This document shows, piece after piece, positions 37,357-48,300 of a DNA stretch of 64,000 nt; within the stretch, counting starts at the first letter, position 1, and every line of letters begins with the position of its first letter. The notes beneath the pieces are model-generated. The model saw only the letters and a program-made list of their open reading frames with translations, ran no database searches and had not been told where the DNA came from. The stretch is from assembly GCA_039881145.1 (NCBI GenBank), contig JAYKKI010000004.1:43371001-43435000 (forward strand), in the 5' to 3' direction. Source of the DNA: Druceiella hillmani (lineage: Eukaryota; Arthropoda; Insecta; Lepidoptera; Hepialidae). The translations under genes and the position numbers were made by a program.

Positions 37357-37457
37357 TATTTAACGGATATTAGTAAATCAATTGTGATAAAAGACATTTG
37401 CTACTACTAGTAGCAAATGTCTTTTATCACAATTGATTTACTAATATCCGTTAAATA
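37357..37457. repeat. Perfect 49-bp-arm palindrome, 3-base loop
   Basis: 37357-37405 (TATTTAACGGATATTAGTAA… to TTTGCTACT) is the exact reverse complement of 37409-37457, around ACT. The right arm is in the normal orientation of the surrounding tandem units, so the left arm is the added inverted copy. No mismatch is present. Confidence 0.97.
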
Positions 37458-37464
37458 CCTTAAT

Positions 37465-37508
37465 TAAACCATTGTCCATATACAGAAATATATATGGATA
37501 ATGGTTTA
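37465..37508. repeat. 18-bp-arm palindrome with one mismatch
   Basis: TAAACCATTGTCCATATA pairs with TATATGGATAATGGTTTA, with one mismatch, across a short spacer. It lies eight bases from the larger palindrome. The sequence following it (TATCCATATCCAGAACTTATC) is again in the normal orientation of the array. Confidence 0.85.
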
Positions 37509-38198
37509 TATCCATATCCAGAACTTATCATCACCTCATTTACTTATCATCAGACCCTGATCTGGTAAGTGAATAGTTATTTTGCAAAATTTACAACTAC
37601 CCGTAGCAAATATATTGAAACATAGTTGATCCACTGCCATTTGTTAATGAGTTCCATCTTTCATTTCCGGACCTCATCATCAGGTCACCATCATATTTAT
37701 ATAAAATGTATCTACAAAATCGGTCCACTCAGTAAAGAATTATCGTCGACCATACATAAAAAAAGATTCCGATGAATGGAGAAACTCCTCCTTTTTTGAA
37801 GTAATATTTGGCCTTGATAATGCTATCAAATACATGAGATTTCCTATCAACTGTGAATAAGAATAATGTTCACTCACGTATCTAGACTTTTATAATTTCA
37901 TATAACTCTCGATTGGAATATCGAGGATTTTACTATTTGACAAATTAATTTTTTGATATCTCCTCAACAAATGATTTCTTATCTAATAAAAATATCATCA
38001 ACAAATAAAGCAATCACAATCGTTTTTTACAATTTTACTATAAAAGAAAACTTCTAATTTTGACTTTATATGACCTAATTCTTTTTAAGAATCATTTAGT
38101 TTTTATTCTATGCTGCAGCAGATTATTTTAAGTCATAGACCGCAATATTTATGTTACTTTAACTAATTTTTTATTGAAATTTGTTGTTTTTTATGTAC

Positions 38199-38220
38199 AT
38201 ATATATATATATATATATAA

Positions 38221-38253
<33 letters not shown>

Positions 38254-38254
38254 G

Positions 38255-38310
<56 letters not shown>
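38199..38310. repeat. (TA)n microsatellite
   Basis: An interrupted TA tract of about 110 bp. Confidence 0.97.
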
Positions 38311-38311
<1 letters not shown>

Positions 38312-38468
38312 TAAAAAGAAAGAAAGTTAAGAAGGCTGTAGTGACGTCTAGTCGTTTTTAAATCTAATTTTACTTTTGCAAATGAAAGTCCTTATCGATG
38401 AAGAGGTCATTAAGCTTTTTATAGTACACACTCTCTTCTTGAATATAATATTTTGAAACTATTCGCTT

Positions 38469-39660
38469 CTAATGTTCATTGTAAAATAAATATCGAATAT
38501 TTTCTAAACACCCACTTGCACTAAACCACTCTGTCTTTTTTCTTGCCAAAAATTTCCACGTCTTATTAACATCGGAAATAGTAAACTCACCCAGTATCGC
38601 TCGTCTCCATTTATATTTTTCTTGTTCCTCTTCATGGGTCCAATTCATTAAAAAAAACATAAGTTTGCCTTCACAATATAACTGTTTTATAATTCTCTTG
38701 TCTTCCTCCGATAGTTTATGATGAATATCATCTTCAATAGAACTTGGATTTGATATGTCACTATCGATGGCACATGTAGGATCTTTCGGGAATATATTGG
38801 AATAATTTTTCCTCACTCATTGTATTCCTTCATCTCTTCCACAAATGCCTAAGCCGTACCACAATCACCTCCATTTTTTTCCATGTTAATGATATTTAAT
38901 TCATAGTGACTTTTCTGGTACATATTGTACAACCTACATCCTTTTATGTTGTCAATATATTCAAATAAAATATTACTGGAAGCTTTTGTCTCGTACTTTT
39001 GTCTAATATTTCTGGGGATATGCATCATCACTAGGCTCCCAAGGAATCTAATATGTCTCATCTCTTTTATTGGGTCATTTTACCTAACTCTGAGACTGTT
39101 GGTTGACGGAGGATTAATTAAAAAAAACTGTCCAAAATTGCATCAAATAGTAAACACTTGACACGGTCAAACACAGTTTGTGGAAATGCCCATAAATTCC
39201 ATTTGGAGTGCAAAGTCAGTCTTTTGCGGGAACATACCGGTTTTTTCTCAAATGACTCTCAAACGTATTTAAACAAAACTCATTTTCGTTGCCGGTTCTA
39301 AATGTTTTTATTTTATTTCTTTATTAAAACGCTGTAGCTTCTGGTTTTTCACCTTCAAAAATTACACGAATATCATTTGACTAGCAGCATTCACAATAAG
39401 AATAAAATACCTTGCTTGACCAAAAGAACGGTTTTACATCGGTCTATTTACAATTGAGTGCATTACTTCTAGCGATTGCTCAATTCTGTGGCTTATCAGT
39501 GGATGGTAAACGAATCGGTTTTCTTTCACACGATTCTTAATAATTACTTTTCTGATTTTCTGCCTTTTTATAAGGAATATACCATCTACACCACAATCTT
39601 TCCTTTTCTGCATAGCGTAAATGTGTCTGATTGTGGATGTAACAAACATTAGTTTTGTAT
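38469..39660 (-). pseudogene. Unidentified decayed protein-coding sequence
   Basis: Three minus-strand pieces look like one former protein: 39434-39649, a broken stretch at 39080-39420 and 38849-39061, then 38469-38816. Composition and codon content differ from random AT-rich frames, with acidic runs (SSIEDD, THEEEQEK), tryptophans and cysteines. The last frame contains LSEEDKRIIKQLYCEGKL and ends ASGCLENIRYLFYNEH. At least two frameshifts and several stops (for example a TAG just before 38849) break it. I do not recognise the family. It could be a mobile-element protein, a decayed host gene or an old viral insertion. Confidence 0.45.
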
Positions 39661-39847
39661 ATTAATTTTTTTTTTATTTCCTAATTGCTTACGAAAATGT
39701 ATTATTTTGGGTCTGATTCTTATTTTATGCGATCAAAAATGACAACTTTTTTTAATTATATGGAGTATAGCAGTATGCAAGTAGCTTCAGCGTGACATTG
39801 ATATCGTTCTCAAGTGGAGTATTGTGAGCTGTTGGCATCTCAAATCA

Positions 39848-40430
39848 TTAAAACCCTCTGTGGTGAGCTGTGGTTGTACGCTGCCCTCCAATTTGAATAT
39901 AGTCGGCCCTGAAACCAAATTTAATCCCTTGTTGAGTTTTCGTTGCAAGTGGTGGGTGTAGCAAAAAAGCCATATGTAAGACTAGGATATGTAGCGTATG
40001 ACTTTCAAAGCTTTCCTCAATTAATTTTTTACCGTGACTTTGGTGCAAAATAAATTAGAAATAGGCTCTCACGTTTGGAGCTCAACGAAAATTAACACAG
40101 CCTGATAATCGAACTTGTCCTAAAAACCTAAATTCCATATTTGAATATGAAAAAATATTGTTATTTCAATTTTCAGATTGTTAAATGGCAAAATATTGTG
40201 GCTTAACATGTTAATAAGACGTTCGCCCTTTTTAACTAATAATACCCAGAGCTCGCATAGTCGAAATATTTTTGCGAAACCCGCATCTTGAAACGAATTA
40301 TATAGGAATTCCCTACTTTCCCACAGCATACAATTGCTCACCCGCCTGATAGCGACTGTATCAGAGCGTGATTTGTTTGTAACGATTGAGAACAAACTTC
40401 TTGAGTGCAACATATTTGGTTACAGTTCTA
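39848..40430 (-). pseudogene. Possible continuation of the unidentified decayed gene
   Basis: Minus-strand frames at 40120-40413 (97 codons) and 39848-40048 (66 codons) are longer than expected here and lie directly upstream, in the same direction as the remnant at 38469-39660. They may be its 5' part. No motif is recognised, and the two frames do not join without a frameshift. Confidence 0.25.
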
Positions 40431-41305
40431 TATCGTAGCAATATTAAATTTATAAATTGTCTTATCGTTATCGAAATAGGTACGTGTGTAATTGATATGT
40501 TTTTATGACGGCATCAAAATAAATGTGTCTATACTGGACTGCAGATTAACAGTTATAATCTTATTATTCTACAATAATGAAATATATGATTATTGAATTA
40601 TAGGAAGAAACAATATTTTTTGTATAAGGTATGAAAACAATTTGGAGGTTTCAATGTTTTCAAGTTCAATGTCAATAAATAAGGTTAGTTAGAAGAAGTT
40701 TCCAGTCTCCAATTACTGACGAATCTTTTAAAAAATGTTTAACGAAAGAGGATAGGGTTGGTTTTTTAACAATTTCTTTTAATAACTAATAATTAATAGT
40801 AACCACAACAGATATTTATTTAACAATTTTGATATATTTGTCACCTAATAAATCGAAGATTTGACATCTGATAAAAAAAATATTTCTTTTGGACCGTTAA
40901 TGAAATTATTATTTCTGAGATACTAATATAAATATTAGGAAGGAATATTTAGTGATATAAATACTGAGGCTTGGCTTTGAGTGTACAAAATCAAATCTTG
41001 CTTGAATCATGTGTGCAGTTTAGATTTGTACATTGTAACATTTTAAGTTTGATTACGCTTTGTTAATTACGAACTAATCAGTAAATATCCTTAAAAACTT
41101 ATCGAATCTAACGTGACACTGAACGTGAAGTTGCTTAATTAGTACTAATCACCATTATTATTTTTGAAGTAACTTTATTAATAACAAAAAAATTAATGAA
41201 TTTTTCTAGTTGTAGATTCAGGTATTGTAGCTTGGTATGACGATATAGTGTATAGTAAATCAGGCTAACAACACAATATTAGCCTGACTACATTCTGTGA
41301 CTGAC

Positions 41306-41308
<3 letters not shown>
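40431..41308. other. AT-rich DNA, one small hairpin
   Basis: No gene is seen. A 9-bp perfect hairpin TCAGGCTAA / TTAGCCTGA occupies 41260-41287, just left of the next microsatellite. Confidence 0.5.
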
Positions 41309-41363
<55 letters not shown>

Positions 41364-41384
41364 CACACACACACACACACATAG

Positions 41385-41418
<34 letters not shown>

Positions 41419-41420
41419 AT
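41309..41420. repeat. Compound (TA)n(CA)n(TA)n microsatellite
   Basis: A TA tract, about nine CA units, then TA again. Confidence 0.97.
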
Positions 41421-41661
41421 TTACTGGCTACTAGCGAATGGTCGATAACAAAAATTAATAGGTTTAATGATTTTTCAATGATTTCTTATTTCTTTTCTTC
41501 CGGGCTTAGTTTCCGCGAAATATATGACATAATGATTTTTACCATTTTGAAACAATATGAACAAATGTTCATGCGACGTTGATATGATACATAGTATGAA
41601 ATAAAATTATTTAATATTTGTTAATAAATCGATTTAAGGGATACTATATACGTGACACATC

Positions 41662-41753
<92 letters not shown>

Positions 41754-41764
41754 ATACACACACA
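41662..41764. repeat. (TA)n microsatellite with CA tail
   Basis: About 85 bp of TA ending in TACACACA. Confidence 0.97.
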
Positions 41765-42216
41765 AACAAAATGTCTGTAAATACATTTTTCTTCTATAAA
41801 CGATCGCTTTTTTAAATTAAACACAATTGTTTAGTTCAATTAAATAATTAGTACAGATTTTTCACGACGTCGTTCATTTTGAGAGTGAAAAATCATGAAT
41901 GAAAATTTGAAAAACGTTAATAAGTGATACTAAATTTTGTATTTTATTGGCCGTGAATATTAAAAACCACCCTTAGGATTTCAAAGAGGCTTGATTAGAA
42001 ATTTGTCAACAAGGCTAATGGCGCGTACTCAGTGACACACATTACGTTAAGATTAATTACTTTCAGCTTAATTAATGATATCTTTGTTTAGTAATTTGAA
42101 TGGGACGAGAAGTTTGGTCTTGAGTGTACAAAACATTAATAGAATTGATTAAGGTCAGATAGGAAATTTCATAGTATTTGTATAACTTTGAACACTGAAA
42201 GTGTGCTTATTTATAG

Positions 42217-42909
42217 CCTCGCCCCAAAATTGTGACCAAAATACCTATATCGCCATAAAACAATATACACGACGATACTTATTAGGAGTAGAAATTTGCA
42301 TTTAATCAGAGTTACAGCGATGAGGCATTACAAGTTTAAGTACTAGATAAGGCCAGCGTAAAGGCTATTTTTACTTGATTTTTGATGACACATACATCTG
42401 AAGCAACTACAAAGGCCTTTCAATCATAATATATTACTATTCGATCAATAATTCTAATTTAGGATCCATTAGACAAAATATTTCTTATTTGATGAAAGAA
42501 TTGAAAGTAGAAATCAAAGAAAATATAAAATTTATTAATTGCGAATAAAACTCGCACTACGAGAGTTCCGTGCCACAAAAGCACTTATAAGCAATTAGGG
42601 ATACATAATATTCCTAATAAACTATTTACAAAATTGTCTGTATGTCTGTCACTAACGTAAAACTATCATGAATTTCTCAAGAATTATGAAATTTAAAATC
42701 AGTGCCATAATTTTCCAGTGAAATTTTGGTGAACTTCAACTTATTCTTTTTATTCGTAATTTTTATTATACCTGTTTGGAAAATTAAGGGACGATATTGT
42801 ATCTTCCTCCATCCCCCATTTTTAGAACTGTCTTACGTAAAACGTTTTGAAAAAATAGTTTCGACATCCTTGTAATTTTCTCTTCTATTTGACACACATA
42901 GGATATATG

Positions 42910-42913
<4 letters not shown>
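42217..42913. repeat. TE-derived segment between two related ends
   Basis: The start (TAGCCTCGCCCCAAAATTGTGACCAAAATACCTATATCG, 42217-42255) resembles the sequence right of the next (TA)n tract (CAGCCTCGCCACAAAATTTTCACTAATACACTTATATCG, from 43074). Inside, at 42555-42660, CTACGAGAGTTCCGTGCC and TCTGTATGTCTGTCAC recall the lepidopteran 'GGGTTCCGTACC…TCTGTCTGTC' repeat. Its boundaries are not defined. Confidence 0.4.
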
Positions 42914-42992
<79 letters not shown>

Positions 42993-42996
42993 ATAT

Positions 42997-43071
<75 letters not shown>
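42914..43071. repeat. Long interrupted (TA)n microsatellite
   Basis: About 155 bp of TA with ATTAT and ACATATACAT interruptions. Confidence 0.97.
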
Positions 43072-43072
<1 letters not shown>

Positions 43073-44162
43073 CAGCCTCGCCACAAAATTTTCACTAATA
43101 CACTTATATCGATGCCACTGATTTGAACTAAAATTAGAGTTTGAATATTTAGGAACATGTTGGAATATTTAAGATTGAAATAAAAATTACGTTATGTATG
43201 TGTGCATGTGTACCTGGGTCCGTTCTTGCTAATACCTCAGCGCGCGATCGCATTTACGTACGTGTGTATAGGTCGATAGTGTTGTTAGTTTGCCTTCATA
43301 AAAATTTTCAGCTCTCACGAGCATGTTCCGCATTAACTTTTCACTCAAAATATTGCACTTTTGAAACAATTTTTTTTTAGAAAAGGAGTTATTTCAATCG
43401 ACTTAAAAAATATAATATTGTTATTTAATTTTTAAAAATTCTAAATCTATTTCATTATTCATTTCTTCTATTATATTATACATAATGTAAAGACAATAAG
43501 GTTTTATATTATAAATTCAAAAACAAATACTGCATCATGCAAAAAAAATTATATGAACTTAATTTTTAATTAAAATAATAGGAATTATGCAACCCATTTT
43601 CACAAAAAATTTAATTAAATACATTCTGTTTTAAAACTTACTCATTTGCCATGATATAAATCCAGGAATATTATTATTTTTTATAGGTATATCATTATTA
43701 TTATGTATAATACATGTATTATGTATACACACGTTTGCCCATATGTTGCATTTGATTTTGTTCTAAACTTTATGAAGAGAGAATCTACGACGCCAATAAC
43801 AATATAAAAATTATTCCACTTTGATTTTTATGTATATAAATATGTTTGTTGTCATGAAGAATCACCGTGAATATAAATAATCGCTATAAATTAGATATTT
43901 TTGCTAACTAATCATGAATTATTTAATTGTAACCAAACACCGGAAATCCTCTCCGTAAAGTTTATGTTGATCTTCATCCCAGCAAAGTGACTAAAGTAAA
44001 GGCCCTAGTAATTGCTATTATTTAATTAAAAGTACAGTGAAAATGCCAGCCGTAACCTGTTACTCGTTTATAGTTGTATAAGATAATATAGATAGTTTTA
44101 TTAATTTTTATTTTCTTCGATACTTACGGCATTTTTAATCCAATTATTTACATCTTTCATAG

Positions 44163-44237
44163 ACATATTAAGTATGAAAATATATTAAGTATGAAAAGTA
44201 AATTTTAGACATATTAAGTATGAAAAGTAAATTTAAC
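44163..44237. repeat. Short tandem duplications of ATATTAAGTATGAAAA
   Basis: Three copies of ATATTAAGTATGAAAA follow each other. The last two extend to ATATTAAGTATGAAAAGTAAATTT. Confidence 0.85.
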
Positions 44238-44681
44238 AAACAGGTTTAGCTATATTACTAAAATTATGAACGCTTTGCCTTATTTAAGACGCAGTAATAT
44301 AACGAAGGTTTGACTGTTTATATCGTCTTATAAATTAAATTAAAAACATTCAAAAACAATAAATACAAAATAAAAATAATTCAATAACGTCAAAGTGCAA
44401 AGTATTAAATTAAAATCGAAATGCGCTTTTATTAGGCGTCGGCAAATAGAAAAAGAAATGTCCTACTTTAATTTACTGAGATATATATCCGTTTACTTAC
44501 TTAACGTCATAGTCGTTAAAAACTTCACTTTTTTTCGCGTTTTATAACATAAAACACACAAAAATTGAAAAAACCTTTATTATAGATTAACGGTTATAAA
44601 AATGTTTAATTGCCGGGAATAAATAAATTTCTATCGCCGGGGATATATTTCTAAGAACGTGTGGTTATATTTCGGATAAAT

Positions 44682-44686
<5 letters not shown>

Positions 44687-44749
<63 letters not shown>
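44687..44749. repeat. (TA)n microsatellite
   Basis: A pure TA tract. Confidence 0.97.
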
Positions 44750-44750
<1 letters not shown>

Positions 44751-45005
44751 GCATATCATAGTATAATCTAATATTTATTCAAAGTGAATTGTAACAATAA
44801 CTTCTTAAAAAATCTCACATATTTAAAATAATGAACTACATTTATAAAACAAATTTAAAAAACGTAATAACTTTTATGTTAGTGAACCTTAGTAGATACT
44901 ACAAATTCTATACCTTTTGAAATATAGTGTCGTCAAAATATAAGAAATCACGTCAGCGCATCGTTTGCGCGCAGTTTGCATAATTTGTGCGAGTCCTTTA
45001 GCAAT

Positions 45006-45107
45006 CGGCGACCGTTTGTCGCCGACAAACGGTCGGTCGATTTCTTTGTCGCCGACAAACGGTCGGGTCGATTTCGATTGCCGACAAATGTGTCGGTGGA
45101 TTTCTCG
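45006..45107. repeat. GC-rich ~30-bp tandem repeat with internal palindrome
   Basis: GTCGCCGACAAACGGTCG occurs at 45018-45035 and 45048-45065, and a diverged third copy (TTGCCGACAAATGTGTCGG) at about 45079-45096. The period is 29-30 bp, with GTCGATTTC between copies. The first copy is preceded by its own reverse complement, giving a perfect 13-bp palindrome at 45009-45035 (CGACCGTTTGTCG-C-CGACAAACGGTCG). All surrounding DNA is AT-rich. Confidence 0.9.
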
Positions 45108-45323
45108 AAAACCATGGTACCACCTGCAATCGATTTTGTATTCAAAACTCTATCAAGATTAGTAGATTGCTTTTCTAATGAATTCTTTTAAAATGCGAAA
45201 GTTTCGATTTTTTTTGTAATTTTACAATACGAAATCAAACATTGTCTTTTCCTGATTTGATTGTTTCATTAGCGGTGTATTCCGAAAGTTCCTTTCCAAA
45301 ATATGAAATTAAAAGGAATATGG

Positions 45324-45340
45324 ATATATACGTATACGTA

Positions 45341-45384
<44 letters not shown>
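45324..45384. repeat. (TA)n microsatellite
   Basis: A TA tract with CG and TG interruptions at its left end. Confidence 0.95.
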
Positions 45385-45385
<1 letters not shown>

Positions 45386-48300
45386 GCGTAGATTTCAAAT
45401 AACGCCATTTTTAATTATTATTATAGCTGTATTTCTAAATTATTTACCCATCTAATATATTAATTGTTTCATACCTTCCGTTACCAATTTTTGACTCCGT
45501 CAACGCTTGTTGCTGTTTGTGGCCAATGGGGTCATCAAGGTAAGTTAAATACGGCCAAACTCAGTGAATTTACTTCTTACTCGGGAAATTTTGTTACCAT
45601 CTTTCAGCTTTATTATCAGATTTTAATTGTAACTATTATACTTATAAAGAAATAAAAAAAGTTCAAAATCTGTATACATTCTCCTCGTACTCTCGACCAT
45701 TGAAGAGTTCCTTAGGTTGTCTCTGGAGTCCATTATTAGATCCTGCTTATATTTTTGAACGCTAACTTTTAATCAAGATAGTCTCGTTATCCTTCATAAA
45801 ACGAAATCCACAAAAATAAAATCCAGCTTCTACGGGAACCTATAATATATCCTCTTTGATCTTGCAATAAATTTACTGGACAATTTATTTTATCGCTACC
45901 AAAGACTAGTCTAAAAGTGGAAGATTCATTTTGCTATATACAAAACTTTCAAAACTATTCTTCAAATTTCTGAAACAGTCAGAAATGTTTGTAACATTTA
46001 CACATACAAAGTATAATTTACAATATCAGAGCGACCAACAGAATTTAAAAAAAGGGTTCAATGGGGTCTCGAGCCGAGTCTAACCAAAATAAAGGTGAAT
46101 AAATCTCAATTGGAAATCAAAGAATGAAGATGCTTCCGAAGCTTAAATCGGAGTTTTACCTTCTCCGGTATTGGTGATTCTATTTTCGAACATGTATGTT
46201 TATATTGAAATGGAAATTGACTAAAAGCACCATGATTATAAATTTCGCATTATGTCAGCAGGAGTTTTGTAAATTTAACTCATTAATTTTAATTTCCTGT
46301 AATGGTCGTTAAAATCTAATCTTAAAATTTGCGGCAAAGTAGTGCGCAAAATTCTTAATAGAAGTTTTGGGTTGAAAGGTAAATAATGATAAAATATGCC
46401 AAACAAACATAATTAAAACAATTCTTTGAAACTCTATATATGAAACTGTACGTATGTATTATTTAAATCATTAGATTTTGCAACAAAAACATGATGTATT
46501 GCAATATAATACTTTAAGAAAATGATCTACATATTGGTGCCAATTGAAATACCCAAAATGACCCAGGAATAATTGAATGGCACTATTATCATTTTTACCT
46601 TTTTCTATTAATTCCAAAGAACAAGTTAGCGCTGAAAATCATGTGTGAAGGAATTCGTAGCCCTGATGATAACGAATGTATAGGGTATCCGTAGTAGAGT
46701 CACGTTTATTTAAAATAAATACACTTAGGTTATTGAATCAAACGCAATATACGTTATTAAAAAAATAACTAACCAAAATGCTAAAAACATGAAATACTTG
46801 TACTAGTATTTTTTGATGTTTAAAGAACTATTCATAAAAGAATGTCGATATCTTGAGCTATAATAATTACATAACGTAATTTCACAAAATTGCCAGTCGA
46901 ATGATTTATTATGCATATAAAAGTTAGTTATAATATGATATTAAACCATTGTGAATTGAGACGTATCAAACAAAGGAAGCATTTTTGTAGTTATTCAATA
47001 CCGAAATGATAAGAACGTTGCTATGAAAGTATTTAATATTATAACTAAAATAACGAACACATAACTAAATATATGCTAAACCACGCACTCAATACAAACG
47101 AACTAGATGTGGTACAAGTATATTAATGAGATTACACACATACACGCACGCACGCATGCACGCACGCACACACACACACACATGAACGAGAACTTTTACT
47201 TTTCTGAAGGCATTTATTATCATTTATACTATTTTTTCGGCGCCTGTTGTAAGTCTCTAAAATAAGAATGGTGCCTTAAAACTGTACAAAGAAAGAAACG
47301 TCTATTTTTTTAAGTGTAATAAGTATCGTCGCCGTAGTATGTTGGGTTGATCACAAGGCCTACAGTCTTTGACGGCGCGTCGCACCGCAACGATTCGGGT
47401 CCCATACCCGACCGCACTTCGAGCGGGTCTGGACTGATGTTCTGGTTGGATGTAAGTAGCGATAAATCCGCCATATGTTTCGACTGTATGTATTAAAGTA
47501 CATAAGTAAATAAATAACATCAAACTAGAGTGACCACTAAGGCTACGAGTTTATTAACAAATATAACAAAGTAAGACATTTTATTCTACTCTTTCCCATT
47601 TTTTTAATTAGATCTTTTTTCATTCTGAGTCAGTATTTATATATTTCTCGTAAAGTTTGTCATCAAATTGTATTGTTTTATTTCACTTTTCATTTATTGT
47701 GTTTGGCGCACAATGTACATCTTTCTTCTAATGCATTTAATTGGTATTAACTAAAGTTATGTAAAAGAGATACACTAATAAAATATATCTTTGATAAAAA
47801 AAATAACTATATATTTTAGGCTTATAAGACACTTATAATGTTAGCTTTAAATTAGAACAGGGACTATATATTCCTTATGTGCCAAGTACATAGCATATTC
47901 AAAACAAAAAAATATTACTACATGTTTTTCAAAGTATTTTAAAAAACTTCTTCAATGACACTCTATTCCATATTTATGTTATAAAGAGATAATATTGTCT
48001 TAACCATACAAATATATTTTTCAAATTACATCACCAGTTTTCCCCTTTCCAACGCAAGTGAAGGGGCGGCTGAAAGTTAATAGATAATATATAATCCAAG
48101 TATCTATGTAAACAAGAAGTGAAATATATACTTAATATTATCACTACAATGTAATATTAGCCAGGAAGATGGCGCCGCAAATTCATGTTTTTCTATGTTC
48201 AGTATATTCCGTATAATATTAGAATATTAATATTATTTAGTCACAGTCTATTCAATGCTTCACAATGTGCCATCTGATTCTGAAAAAGCGTTCAATACTT

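Larger units (their letters stand above)
36930..37740. repeat. Degenerate ~105-130-bp tandem repeat array
   Basis: About six units share GAGTTCCATTNTTCATCTTC, AGAACTCATCATCAGAC, a TTATTTTGCAAAAT block, CTACCNGTAGCAAATGTCTT and GTTGATTTACTATCATCCGTTAA. Unit starts lie near 36930, 37047, 37177, 37281, 37521 and 37648. Units 3-6 are disturbed by two palindromic duplications, annotated separately. No frame is preserved from unit to unit. Confidence 0.8.

Noticed and set aside
41618..43158. Open frames coding for poly(Tyr-Ile) at the TA tracts, here and at the other microsatellites
   Set aside because: These are direct translations of (TA)n repeats, not genes.
44948..45191. Three overlapping frames of 65-71 codons on both strands
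   Set aside because: They arise from the GC-rich tandem repeat, which lacks stops in several frames. The amino-acid repeats simply mirror the DNA repeat.
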